This document shows, one piece after another, positions 26,993-35,720 of a stretch of 64,000 bases of DNA. Position 1 is the first letter of the stretch; every line of letters starts with the position of its first letter. Position numbers and translations under genes: made by a program. The notes beneath the pieces were generated by a model. It did no database searches. It was not told the DNA's origin and saw only the letters and a program-made list of their open reading frames with translations. Source of the DNA: an uncultured Dialister sp. (lineage in GTDB: Bacteria; Bacillota; Negativicutes; Veillonellales; Dialisteraceae); NCBI GenBank assembly GCA_934178345.1, contig CAKPQG010000005.1, positions 59,664 through 123,663 on the forward strand, read 5' to 3'.

Positions 26993-27028
26993 GATAAACC
27001 CCCTTAGTGATTCTTAAAGTATTTCTAC

Positions 27029-27057
27029 ATTATACTTGACTTGGGCAAGGCATGCAA
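27029..27057 (-). promoter_or_regulatory. alaS promoter
   Basis: TTGCAT (27057-27052), 17 bases, TATAAT (27034-27029) on the minus strand. Confidence 0.8.
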
Positions 27058-27117
27058 ATATTTTTAAGAAACAGAATGAGTCCCTGGGGCGTGCTGCCCT
27101 TCGATTGCGTTTGAAAG

Positions 27118-27322
27118 CAAGGATTAGGGATGAGTGGCTAGGGATTAGGAGCCGCGAGTGACTTGGTGACTAGTGACTTATGCCACTTTTGAGTATTGCC
27201 ATTATGTATACTCCGCGGCGCTTCTGTTTTTTATGCGCCGCACCGCCCCCTTTGAACCCTCAGAACCCACAGAACCCGCTGAACCTCTTTCACCCACAAT
27301 CAAAGGGCAACCCGCCCCCTTC
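27118..27322. repeat. Microrepeats and family C mosaic
   Basis: AGGGATGAGTGGCTAGGGAT and GTGACTAGTGACTTATG are followed by TATACTCCGCGGCGCTTCTG, TATGCGCCGCACCGC, several GAACCC units and AATCAAAGGGCAACCCGCCC. The order matches the copies at 43740 and 45745. No gene is visible here. Confidence 0.7.
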
Positions 27323-27327
27323 CCCAT

Positions 27328-27354
27328 CAAAAAACCGCAGCTCTGCTGCGGCTT
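27328..27354 (-). terminator. ABC transporter terminator
   Basis: CCGCAGC TCT GCTGCGG (27335-27341 with 27345-27351) with T6 following on the minus strand, 10 bases beyond the ATPase stop. Confidence 0.87.
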
Positions 27355-27363
27355 TCGTATTCC

Positions 27364-28155
27364 TTATTTCTGAAGCAGTCCGTTGATGGCGATACTCGGA
27401 CGGCCATTTCTCATCTCTATATCCGCATCGACATCGAAGACTTCCGCAATGGCTTCATGCGTCATGACTTCCATCGGCGGTCCCGAGCGTTCGATAACGC
27501 CATTTTCAAGGACGAGAAGGTCTGTCGAATAGCGGATGGCCTGATTGATTTCATGCAGAACCATCACAACGGTCAGATTTTCTTCACGATTCAGTTTCGA
27601 GACAAGCTCCATAACCTCGAGCTGGTGACAGATATCAAGGTATGTAGTCGGTTCATCCAAGATCAGGATCTTCGGCTCCTGTGCGAGTGCCATCGCGATC
27701 CACACGCGCTGTCGTTCACCGCCGGAAAGGCTCGCTGCCAGGCGATCTTTGAGGTGAAGCGTATTCGTCTTCCTCATGACCTCTTCCACGACTTCTCTGT
27801 CGTGGGTGGAAACGCCCGACCACCAGTGCTGGTACGGATAGCGTCCGCAGGAAACGAGCTCCTCCGCCGTCATATCCTTCGGGATCTCATGAAACTGCGG
27901 CAGGAAGGCGACGACGCGTGAGAGTTCATCGGCTTTGTACGCACCAAGAGGTTTGCCCGCGATTTCCACGCTTCCTTTATCCGGCTTGAGATTTCCCGTC
28001 ACTGCTTTCAGGAGCGTTGATTTCCCGCAGCCATTCCGTCCAAGGAAGGTAACGATGCTGCCCTTTCTGATGAGGCCGCTCGCCCCCTTCAGTACCTTAT
28101 GATCGCCGAAGGTCACATGGATGTCAGAAATTTGGATTGCAATATCACCCATCAT
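27364..28155 (-). CDS. Metal-chelate ABC transporter ATPase (FecE/FhuC/BtuD type)
   Basis: Cytoplasmic ATPase that powers import of an iron chelate, haem or cobalamin with the FecCD permease encoded just upstream. The 263 residues contain Walker A GRNGCGKST (about 39-47), the Q-loop FLPQFHE, the ABC signature LSGGERQR and Walker B ILILDEPTT. The start overlaps the permease stop by ATGA, with GGAGG ahead of ATGs at 28155 and 28152. No substrate-binding protein gene adjoins, so substrate cannot be fixed. Given the B12 signals nearby, corrinoid is as plausible as siderophore. Confidence 0.9.
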   Translation of the reverse strand: MMGDIAIQISDIHVTFGDHKVLKGASGLIRKGSIVTFLGRNGCGKSTLLKAVTGNLKPDKGSVEIAGKPLGAYKADELSRVVAFLPQFHEIPKDMTAEELVSCGRYPYQHWWSGVSTHDREVVEEVMRKTNTLHLKDRLAASLSGGERQRVWIAMALAQEPKILILDEPTTYLDICHQLEVMELVSKLNREENLTVVMVLHEINQAIRYSTDLLVLENGVIERSGPPMEVMTHEAIAEVFDVDADIEMRNGRPSIAINGLLQK

Positions 28156-29159
28156 GCGCTCCTCCTTAACAGATACAGGAAAAATGGAGCACCAAGAAAG
28201 GCCATGATGATGCCCGCAGGGATCTCTATCGGTGAGAAGAGTACACGTCCTAGCGTATCGCAGAAAACGAGCACCCCCGCCCCCAGGATAGCGGAGCCGG
28301 GTACGACGTACTTATAGTCGGTCCCGACAATCAGACGGACAATATGCGGCACAACAAGACCGACAAAACCGATGAGCCCCGCGATGCTGACCGCACCGGC
28401 AGCAAGAAGCGCTGCGACGGCTGTCATTGTAAAGCGGACTTTCTCGACCGGAAGGCCGAGCCCACGCGCCGTCTCATCGCCGAGCGAGAGAATGGTCAGC
28501 GCCTTGCATCCGCAGATGGCAAAGACAAGCCCTAAGATCGTGTACGGGAAAAGAGACTCTACCTGCGGCCAGCTGCGTGCGGAAAGACCACCGACCATCC
28601 AGAGAAGCGCCCCCTGTACTTTATCCGAGTAGAAGACGAGCAGCGCCGAGATCCCGCTCCCCAGAAATGCACTGACGGCAACGCCTGCCAGAATGATACG
28701 GCTTGGTCGGATACCATTCTTCCACGCAAGGGCATATACCGCCGCCGCAGAAAGCATCGCACCGATGAAAGCCACAGGCGTCAGCAGAAGAGATGCCTCC
28801 GGCATGAAAATCAGCATAATGACCCCGGCAAGGCCTGCACCGGAAGAAACACCCACGATGCCCGGATCCGCCAACGGATTCTTCATCACCGCCTGCAGGA
28901 TCGCGCCCGATACAGCGAGATTCGCCCCGACCAGTGCCCCTACGATATTTCGCGGGAAACGGATATTCCAGATGACCATCTCATCGGTCGTCTGGACATT
29001 TCCCATGAGCGTATGAAGAATCACACCGAAAGAAATATCTGCCGATCCGAAAAGAAGGCTTGCAATCATGGCAAAGACAGTGAATGCGGCAAAGCAGCCA
29101 ATGATCGCTACGCGCAGCGCCTTGCTCTTCCCTGTCTCATATTCGCCTTTTTTACTCAT
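28152..29159 (-). CDS. FecCD-family ABC transporter permease
   Basis: Inner-membrane permease of 335 residues with about ten hydrophobic helices, matching the FecCD/BtuC family. Motifs include RFPRNIVGALVGANLAVSGA, NPLADPGIVGVSSGAGLAG, and GFVGLVVPHIVRLIVG, the region that contacts the ATPase. ATG 29159 follows GAGGAGGAACG. It is first in a two-gene operon with the ATPase. The periplasmic binding protein and outer-membrane receptor that would complete the route are not adjacent; the TonB receptor at 61-63 kb is a possible partner only by inference. Confidence 0.92.
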   Translation of the reverse strand: MSKKGEYETGKSKALRVAIIGCFAAFTVFAMIASLLFGSADISFGVILHTLMGNVQTTDEMVIWNIRFPRNIVGALVGANLAVSGAILQAVMKNPLADPGIVGVSSGAGLAGVIMLIFMPEASLLLTPVAFIGAMLSAAAVYALAWKNGIRPSRIILAGVAVSAFLGSGISALLVFYSDKVQGALLWMVGGLSARSWPQVESLFPYTILGLVFAICGCKALTILSLGDETARGLGLPVEKVRFTMTAVAALLAAGAVSIAGLIGFVGLVVPHIVRLIVGTDYKYVVPGSAILGAGVLVFCDTLGRVLFSPIEIPAGIIMAFLGAPFFLYLLRRSA

Positions 29160-29289
29160 CGTTCCTCCTCATAGAACTATATGATAAGACTCACTATGTT
29201 CTATTATACCACGATGGTCTTCTCATTTTTCAAAATTCAAATCTTTTTCCATTCAGGAAAAGACGGATTCGATTATTATCAGATGTTAC

Positions 29290-29426
29290 TCTTACATTTT
29301 TATACATGTTAAGGAATTATCTACCGCAAGCAGCGAGCGATTTCAAGAAGATGAAGGTGATGGCGAAGTCATGGGTAGACATCCTTGTGAAATCTGTCTC
29401 TGCATCTGCATTGACGTTTCTTTAAA
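29290..29426. repeat. Degenerate family A element
   Basis: This stretch aligns by eye with the inverted copy at 43565-43731: ATTTTTATACATG, GCAAGCAGCGAGCGATTTC, AGATGAAGGTGATGGCGAAG and a final GACGTTTCTTTAAAA. Outer repeats are eroded. It looks like an old copy, upstream of the ABC permease gene and downstream of pcrA. Confidence 0.6.
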
Positions 29427-29474
29427 AGCCTTCTCAGCATATCACTTCCTCTGCGGAAGGAGAATGAACGAACC

Positions 29475-31634
29475 TTAATCGACCTTTTCCATCTTCACGC
29501 GGAAGGCGATCTTTCTTGCGGTCATCATGCCATCAAAGTGAATGGTATAGGACTGCTCGGCTTCCTCCACCTCTTCCACGGTGCCTTCACCAAAGACGCG
29601 ATGGCGGATACGATCGCCTCTTTTGAATCGAATCCCAGAAGACGCATCCTCCCGCAGGCCTTCTTCCATGCGCTCAATATAGGAGAGACTTTCTGCTTTG
29701 TATTCGTCTGTCAGCGGCGGATCGAAAAAAAGAGTGTCTGGCTCGATATCAAAAACAAATCGGGACGGATAGCGGGGCGCGCCATCGATCCCCCAGCCGC
29801 CCGCTTCTGAGAGATAGAGCCCTTTCTCGGCGCGAGTCAGGGCAACAAAAGCGAGGCGGCGCTCTTCTTCCATCGCCTGACGGGTGCGCGTCTTTCTTGA
29901 TGGAAAAATGCCTTCATTCATACCACAAAGAAAGACGTAGGGAAATTCCAGCCCTTTCGCCGTATGAATGGTCATGAGCTTCACCTTGTCTTCCGAAGGC
30001 GATGTGTCCAGATTGGAGAAAAGGGCGGCATGTGCGAGATAGTCTGCGATGCCCGTCTCTTCGCCGGCAGTCATTTCATACTCGAAGACGGACTGCTTGA
30101 GTTCCGCGAGATTATCTAGACGCTCCTGGCTCCCCACGGTACGCGTCATTTCCTCATAACCGCTCTCATCCAGTATGGCAGAAAGAATTTCTGAAACAGG
30201 CCGTCCTCCCCTGTCTTTGGAAAAAGTTTCGATGAGCTCTACGAAATCAGAAGCCCTAGTCCCTTTGAAGATCGGATCATCCATGTGCGATGTGAGTACT
30301 TCATAGAGAGTGATCCCCTGCTCCCGGGCAATCGTTTCCAAAAACTGCATACGCTTAGGGCCCATATTTCGTTTCGGGACATTCACGATGCGCCGGAATG
30401 CCATATCATCCTTGTATGCAAGCATACGCAGGTAGCAGAGGGCATCCTTGATCTCCATCCGCGAGAAAAACTGCGTCCCACTGTACATGGTATAGGGGAT
30501 CTTTTCTTTGAGAAGTGCTTCCTCAAGATCCCTTGTCACGTAGTGAGCCCGATAAAGAAGCGTCATATCCTTGTAGGAAATGTGGTGGTCATAAAGCATA
30601 TGTATTTCTTCGCAGATCCGTCGGGCTTCATCCTCTGCTGTTTTCAAATGGAAGCAGGTCACCTTCTGCCCACTCGGCTGATGAGCGATGAGATCCTTCC
30701 TCATGCGATTCTGATTCTTGGAAATCAGCGAATTGGCCGCTGCAAGGATTTCCGGCGTCGATCGGTAGTTGTCATTCATCACAATCGTCTTCACATCAGG
30801 GAAATGCTTGTCAAAGTCCAAGAGGAAGCGGATATTCGCCCCGCGCCAGGTATAAATCGTCTGGTCCGGATCACCCACGACGAAAAGATTCTTATGATAG
30901 TCCGCCAGCACACGCATCAGCTCGTACTGGAGCGGGTCGATATCCTGAAACTCGTCCACCATGATGTACTCGAGACGCGACTGCCACTTCCGGCATATGT
31001 CTTCGTGCTCTTCAAAAATATAGAGCGTGAACTTGATGAGGTCATTGTAGTCGAGGGCGAAGCATTTTTTCTCCTGATAAAGGTATCCGTAGAAAATGAT
31101 GTCTTCCACATTGGTCGCCTTGTGGTATTTTTCGTAGAGTGTGGAAATCGGCATCGCGATCATATCCCGATAGTACTCCGGCTCAAAGACGCACTTTTTC
31201 ATCTCAATCATATCGCGCGCTTTGGAGAATGGCATATCCCGCAGTGTCAGCTCCATTTCCTCATACACCATCGAGAGCATATCATCGATGTCCGCATTGT
31301 CGATCACCATGAAGCTTTTCGGGTACGAGACAGCATAACTGTCTTCCTGCAGGACTGATACGCAGAAGGAGTGGAAGGTGGAAATATAACCCGTATCTTC
31401 ATCTCCTGTCAGCTGATGGATACGCATCGCCATTTCCCGCGCGGCTTTATTCGTAAATGTCGCGCAGAGAATATGCCCGGGAAGGATGCCGAGCTCATTC
31501 ACAAGGTACGCGAAGCGATGCGTCAAAGCGCGCGTTTTTCCGCTCCCTGCACCTGCGATCACACGCACCACACCCTCTGTCGTCGTCACAGCTTCTTTCT
31601 GCCTGTCATTGAGCCCTGCCAGTACATCCTGCAT
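29475..31634 (-). CDS. pcrA: UvrD/PcrA-type DNA helicase
   Basis: A 719-residue superfamily 1A 3'-5' helicase for repair and clearing of the replication path. Motifs in order are LNDRQKEAV with GAGSGKT (Walker A, about 28-34), ATFTNKAAREM (Ia), MVDEFQDIDPLQ (II), VGDPDQTIYTWRGA (III), LLYR (IV), IHTAKGLEFPYVFLCG (V) and VALTRAEKGLY (VI). The C-terminus has a Tudor-like PcrA domain (GDRIRHRVFGEGTVEEVE). ATG 31634 follows a GGAGG stretch. It appears monocistronic. The split between PcrA and UvrD names follows Firmicute usage. Confidence 0.95.
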   Translation of the reverse strand: MQDVLAGLNDRQKEAVTTTEGVVRVIAGAGSGKTRALTHRFAYLVNELGILPGHILCATFTNKAAREMAMRIHQLTGDEDTGYISTFHSFCVSVLQEDSYAVSYPKSFMVIDNADIDDMLSMVYEEMELTLRDMPFSKARDMIEMKKCVFEPEYYRDMIAMPISTLYEKYHKATNVEDIIFYGYLYQEKKCFALDYNDLIKFTLYIFEEHEDICRKWQSRLEYIMVDEFQDIDPLQYELMRVLADYHKNLFVVGDPDQTIYTWRGANIRFLLDFDKHFPDVKTIVMNDNYRSTPEILAAANSLISKNQNRMRKDLIAHQPSGQKVTCFHLKTAEDEARRICEEIHMLYDHHISYKDMTLLYRAHYVTRDLEEALLKEKIPYTMYSGTQFFSRMEIKDALCYLRMLAYKDDMAFRRIVNVPKRNMGPKRMQFLETIAREQGITLYEVLTSHMDDPIFKGTRASDFVELIETFSKDRGGRPVSEILSAILDESGYEEMTRTVGSQERLDNLAELKQSVFEYEMTAGEETGIADYLAHAALFSNLDTSPSEDKVKLMTIHTAKGLEFPYVFLCGMNEGIFPSRKTRTRQAMEEERRLAFVALTRAEKGLYLSEAGGWGIDGAPRYPSRFVFDIEPDTLFFDPPLTDEYKAESLSYIERMEEGLREDASSGIRFKRGDRIRHRVFGEGTVEEVEEAEQSYTIHFDGMMTARKIAFRVKMEKVD

Positions 31635-31775
31635 CGTTCTTTTCCTCCTTGCGAATGATTTCCTCTATTGTAACATATAGGGGGAGCGGTGGATTGAAGA
31701 GCAGGATTTCTACTTTGCCCGCAATCCAAAAACGCGGATGGCATCGTTTTCCGGATGTCATACGCGTTTCTTGAT

Positions 31776-33059
31776 TCACTTCTTTCTGACTTCCGTCCGA
31801 TGGAGCTCACTGCCGTCAGGAAGGTAGCCGGTCAGTATGAGCGCATCTTCGCTGGCCTCAAGGACCGTATAATTGTCTGTTTCCGGCTGCGGCGCCGTGT
31901 ATTCATCGAGCAAATGCTCTTTCCAAAGCCCCGGATAACGCACATTGCCGGAAAGTCCAAGGATCACATACACCGGCCCCTTTGGATTTCTCTTAAAATC
32001 ATATACATGACCGCGATCACGATAGGTATGAAGATGGGCGGAAAGTACCATATCCACGCCTGTCTCATCGAAGATCGGCATGAAGGTCTCCCCTTCTTCA
32101 GAGAAGCCCTCCTGACGCACCGGCCGCGAGGGATCGGCGAAGCTGTACTGGAAAGGATCCTTGTGCATCAGGACCACTTTCCATTTCTTTTTAGATTGCA
32201 GGATATCCTTTTTCGCCCAGACCTTTTCTTTTTCGTAGAGATCCGGTATCCATTCTTTTTCTTCATAGAGCGATGTATCGAGTACCGTGAAATGAACATC
32301 GCCCCAGTCGAAAGAGTAGTAGTGATTCGGAAGCGCACTGTCTCCATTCTCCGGCACGTTGAAATGCGAGGTATAGCGCTCCGGGAGCATCATCTTCCAG
32401 TCGAGCGTGTACGCCTCGTGATTTCCTAGCGCCGGCGCGAGAGGAATATCCGAAATGGTCGGCTCAACCGATTTCAGCCAGGTCTGCCACTGGTACTCAT
32501 CCTCACCATTGTCGACAATATCCCCAAGGTCGACGAAGAAATCTGCATCCTTGTTCCGTGCCATCGCGCCTTTGAATAACTTCTCCCAGTCCGCATAGTC
32601 CGAGCTCTGTGAATCAGAGACAATGACCGCCTTGAAAGATTTGCCGTCGTCGGTCTTCAGCGGATACCACTCGCCGACCGTATCCCCCGTGCGCGTGCGG
32701 TACTCATAGTCTGTCCCCTTTGTCAGATTCGTGAGACGCGCCGTGTAGAGATAGCTGTCGGAGACGCCGTTATTCCCTTTGAATGCTTTCGACGTGGCTT
32801 TCTCTGAGAAAATCCCATCGCTTCCTTTCACGCGATACTCCAGCGTGCAGTCTTTCTCTGTCTTCAGCTGCCACATGATCGTGCGCCCTTTCGTATTATC
32901 GGCTGCCACGATCTGGCGCAGAGCCTGCGGCTGCATCGTCGTAAGGACTGGCGCAGCCGTAGCAGATGAAGCTGCCTTCTCCGTGCCTCCCCCGCAGCCA
33001 GCTGCCGCCATTGTTGTCAATAGAATGGCTGTCCACAGGCAGGTTTTCCAGTATGTCAT
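31776..33059 (-). CDS. Metallophosphoesterase lipoprotein (purple-acid-phosphatase-like)
   Basis: An exported phosphoesterase of 427 residues. A signal peptide ends in a lipobox (MAAAGC), so C22 is probably lipidated. An N-terminal FN3-like domain (about 40-140) is followed by a calcineurin-type domain with DSQSSDYADW, DLGDIVDNGED, LGNHEAYT, VLMHKDPFQ and SAHLHTY, the five metal-ligand blocks. Substrate is unknown; the family includes acid phosphatases and nucleotidases. GGAGGAATGATCT precedes ATG 33059, and a promoter lies 25-55 bases upstream. It is apparently monocistronic. Location would be the outer face of the inner membrane or the outer membrane. Confidence 0.9.
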   Translation of the reverse strand: MTYWKTCLWTAILLTTMAAAGCGGGTEKAASSATAAPVLTTMQPQALRQIVAADNTKGRTIMWQLKTEKDCTLEYRVKGSDGIFSEKATSKAFKGNNGVSDSYLYTARLTNLTKGTDYEYRTRTGDTVGEWYPLKTDDGKSFKAVIVSDSQSSDYADWEKLFKGAMARNKDADFFVDLGDIVDNGEDEYQWQTWLKSVEPTISDIPLAPALGNHEAYTLDWKMMLPERYTSHFNVPENGDSALPNHYYSFDWGDVHFTVLDTSLYEEKEWIPDLYEKEKVWAKKDILQSKKKWKVVLMHKDPFQYSFADPSRPVRQEGFSEEGETFMPIFDETGVDMVLSAHLHTYRDRGHVYDFKRNPKGPVYVILGLSGNVRYPGLWKEHLLDEYTAPQPETDNYTVLEASEDALILTGYLPDGSELHRTEVRKK

Positions 33060-33083
33060 AGATCATTCCTCCTTTTTTTCATA

Positions 33084-33112
33084 AGTATATAAAAAGTAAG
33101 CGATGGTAGCAA
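33084..33112 (-). promoter_or_regulatory. Phosphoesterase promoter
   Basis: TTGCTA (33112-33107), 17 bases, TATACT (33089-33084) on the minus strand. Confidence 0.7.
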
Positions 33113-33189
33113 ATGCCTATGATTCATTGGATTTTATGCATGAAAAGCATGAGTCTTCAAACAGGCACCCTTTCGAGCACTCCTCGCGA

Positions 33190-33234
33190 CTGACGGAGGG
33201 AGCACCGATTCCATCGGTATTTCCCTAAATCGGT
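33190..33234. repeat. Family A-like miniature
   Basis: GGAGGGAGCACCGATTCCAT and ATCGGTATTTCCCTAAATC are a short, diverged inverted pair resembling joined family A ends. Confidence 0.5.
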
Positions 33235-33235
33235 C

Positions 33236-33275
33236 AATAAAAAACCGCCCTGCCCAAAGAATCGGCAAGACGGTT
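33236..33275 (-). terminator. sirC-hem operon terminator
   Basis: AACCGCCCTGCC (33243-33254) pairs with GGCAAGACGGTT (33264-33275) with two mismatches, followed by TTTTATTG on the minus strand. A family A mini-element lies between hemL and this hairpin. Confidence 0.82.
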
Positions 33276-33284
33276 GTAGTATTT

Positions 33285-33348
33285 TTAAGGAAACACTGAT
33301 TAAATCGTTGTCTGACTTGGCTCTGTGATTTAATCAGCGTTTTCTTAA
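33285..33348. repeat. Family A miniature (64 bp)
   Basis: Both terminal repeats (TTAAGGAAACACTGATTAAA and its inverse) are kept, but the core is deleted. It ends 3 bases before the hemL stop codon. Confidence 0.85.
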
Positions 33349-33351
33349 GAC

Positions 33352-34650
33352 TTACGCTTTGGCGGCCGCTTCCATAGCTTCTTTAGCAGCCTCGATGGTC
33401 TTTTCAATATCTTCGTCGCTATGGGCATAGGACATGAAAAGCGTTTCGAAAGGAGAAGGTGCCAAATAGATATGCTGATCGAGCATGGAGAGGAACCATG
33501 CTTTGAACTGGGCCGCATTCGCCTCACAGGCATCCGGGTAGTTCAGCACTTCTTTTTCAGAGAAGAAAATGCCAAACATGGAGCCGGACTGATGGCAGAT
33601 GAGCGGGACACCCGCTTTGTCAGCCGCCTCTTTCCAGCCTTCAAGCAGAGAGGCGGTTTTCTTTTCAAGGATTTCATCAAAATGCGGGATCGCCATCATC
33701 TGCTTCAGCGTTTCGATACCGGCCGTGACGGCGAGCGGATTTCCGGAAAGAGTGCCTGCCTGATAGACAGAACCATCCGGAGCGATGCAGTTCATGATTT
33801 CTCTCTTTCCGCCGTAAGCCGCTGCCGGGAGGCCACCGCCGATGATTTTGCCAAGGCAAGTCATATCCGGGCAGATATGGTAGCGCGCCTGCGCCCCGTG
33901 GAAAGAGGTGCGGAAGCCGCACATGACTTCATCAAAAATGAGGACGGTGCCATGCTTTTCCGTTTCTGCGCGGAGCGTTTCAAGGAAACCATCGACAGGA
34001 GGCACGCAGCACATATTGCCTGCGACAGGCTCCACGATGACGGCTGCAATCTCATCCCCCTGTTCATCCATCAGCTTTTTGAATGCATCGATGTCATTAT
34101 AAGGAGAAACCAAGGTATCCTTTGCGGTGCCTTTCGTGACACCCGCACTGTCCGGACTGCCAAAGGTCGCTGCGCCCGAGCCTGCCTTGACGAGAAGGCT
34201 GTCGCCGTGTCCATGGTAGCAGCCTTCGAATTTCAGGATCTTGTCACGACCGGTGTAGCCTCTTGCTGCACGAAGCGCACTCATCGTTGCTTCGGTGCCG
34301 GAGTTCACCATGCGGAGCTTTTCGATGGAAGGATAGACTTCGTGAATCAGCTCAGCGATTTCTGTCTCCATCGGTGTCGGCGCACCGTAAGAGGTACTCC
34401 GCTCTGCCGCTTTCTGAATGGCAGAAATAACAGCTGGATGTGCGTGTCCAAGGACCATCGGTCCCCAGGAGCCCACGTAATCGATATAGGTATTCCCATC
34501 GATATCTGTGATGTGAGAGCCTTTCGCCGAAGCAATGAAGGGCGGCGGGCAGCCCATGTGCGGGTAGGAACGGACAGGACTATTGACCCCGCCGGGCATG
34601 AATTTCCGCGCTTCTTCAAACGCAGCTTTGGATTTCGTGAGATCGATCAT
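33352..34650 (-). CDS. hemL: Glutamate-1-semialdehyde 2,1-aminomutase
   Basis: PLP enzyme that converts glutamate-1-semialdehyde to 5-aminolevulinate, the second step of the C5 tetrapyrrole route. The 432 residues have the aminotransferase III fold: RMVNSGTEATMSALR and YHGHGDSLLVKAGSG bind PLP phosphate, FDEVMCGFR carries the cofactor aspartate, and CLGKIIGGGLPAAAYGG the Schiff-base lysine. ATG 34650 overlaps the hemB stop (ATGA), which is why it is preferred over an ATG 24 bases upstream. It is the last gene of the operon sirC-hemA-hemC-cobA/hemD-hemB-hemL. Confidence 0.96.
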   Translation of the reverse strand: MIDLTKSKAAFEEARKFMPGGVNSPVRSYPHMGCPPPFIASAKGSHITDIDGNTYIDYVGSWGPMVLGHAHPAVISAIQKAAERSTSYGAPTPMETEIAELIHEVYPSIEKLRMVNSGTEATMSALRAARGYTGRDKILKFEGCYHGHGDSLLVKAGSGAATFGSPDSAGVTKGTAKDTLVSPYNDIDAFKKLMDEQGDEIAAVIVEPVAGNMCCVPPVDGFLETLRAETEKHGTVLIFDEVMCGFRTSFHGAQARYHICPDMTCLGKIIGGGLPAAAYGGKREIMNCIAPDGSVYQAGTLSGNPLAVTAGIETLKQMMAIPHFDEILEKKTASLLEGWKEAADKAGVPLICHQSGSMFGIFFSEKEVLNYPDACEANAAQFKAWFLSMLDQHIYLAPSPFETLFMSYAHSDEDIEKTIEAAKEAMEAAAKA

Positions 34651-35633
34651 TTCCCTGCTTCCTCCTTCAGCCATTTTGCTACATCAGGCGCATGATAGGA
34701 AATGATGATATCGCTGCCGGCGCGTTTCATCGAGAGCAGGGACTCCATAACGATTCTCTTTTCGTCGATCCAGCCCTTGGCAGCAGCCGCCTTGACCATG
34801 GCGTATTCACCGGATACATTGTAGCAGGCCACCGGACGGTCGATGCGGTCGCGCACCTGACGGACAATATCGAGGTAAGCAAGAGCCGGCTTCACCATGA
34901 TGATGTCAGCGCCCTCTTCCATGTCGAGGTCGACTTCCTTCATCGCTTCGCGGCTGTTTGCCGGATCCATCTGGTATCCTCTTCTGTCGCCAAACTGCGG
35001 CGCCGAGTCAGCCGCATCGCGGAATGGGCCATAGTAGCCGGATGCATATTTCACAGCATACGACATGATGGATACCTGCGAGAGGTCATTCGCATCGAGC
35101 GTCTCACGGATCTTCGCGATGCGGCCGTCCATCATATCGGACGGTGCGATGATATCAGCGCCGCATTCTGCCTGAGAAAGTGCGACTTTCGCCAGAAGTT
35201 CCAGTGTCGGGTCGTTATCGACTTCATGGCCTTTCAGCTGACCGCAGTGACCGCTTGTCGTGTACTGGCAAAGGCAGACATCCCCCACGATGACCAGATC
35301 CGGTACGGCTTCTTTGATGGCGCGAATGGCACGCTGCACCGGGCTTTCCATATCCCAGGCAGAGGATCCCTTGTCATCTTTATATTCCGGAAGGCCAAAG
35401 ATTTCTACAGCGGGAATACCGAGCTTGTATACTTCTTCTGCCATCTTGACCGCATTGTCGACGGAGAGATGGTACTGTCCCGGCATACTCGGGATTTCTT
35501 CCCTCACATTCGTTCCCGGTACAACAAAGATCGGGTAGACGAAATCATTCAGTTCCAGAGAGTTTTCTCTGACCATGCTGCGAATGGCAGCCGTTCTTCT
35601 TAAACGACGAGGGCGAAGAGTATTGAGTTTCAT
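34647..35633 (-). CDS. hemB: Porphobilinogen synthase (delta-aminolevulinic acid dehydratase)
   Basis: Condenses two 5-aminolevulinate molecules to porphobilinogen. The 328 residues include the zinc-site cysteines in DVCLCQYTTSGHCG, so this is the zinc-dependent type. The catalytic lysines lie in MSYAVKYAS and MVKPALAYLD. ATG 35633 follows AAAGGAGTCTGACAAAC. The 15-residue upstream extension runs into the previous intergenic space and lacks support. It lies between cobA/hemD and hemL in the operon, overlapping hemL by four bases. Confidence 0.96.
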   Translation of the reverse strand: MKLNTLRPRRLRRTAAIRSMVRENSLELNDFVYPIFVVPGTNVREEIPSMPGQYHLSVDNAVKMAEEVYKLGIPAVEIFGLPEYKDDKGSSAWDMESPVQRAIRAIKEAVPDLVIVGDVCLCQYTTSGHCGQLKGHEVDNDPTLELLAKVALSQAECGADIIAPSDMMDGRIAKIRETLDANDLSQVSIMSYAVKYASGYYGPFRDAADSAPQFGDRRGYQMDPANSREAMKEVDLDMEEGADIIMVKPALAYLDIVRQVRDRIDRPVACYNVSGEYAMVKAAAAKGWIDEKRIVMESLLSMKRAGSDIIISYHAPDVAKWLKEEAGK

Positions 35634-35720
35634 GTTTGTCAGACTCCTTTGAATAAGTGATATACCGTCTGCTTCCACAGGCGAATTTTGGAAAAATGAT
35701 TCGATCTGATAACACTTCCA

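Noticed and set aside
24533..27007. An 824-codon open frame antisense to alaS
   Set aside because: Shadow of the alaS coding frame; no start signal and no homology that I recognise.
29160..29220. Fur box upstream of the FecCD permease
   Set aside because: GATAAGACTCACTATG is only a partial match to a Fur site and the surrounding inverted repeat is imperfect; not strong enough to report as a feature.
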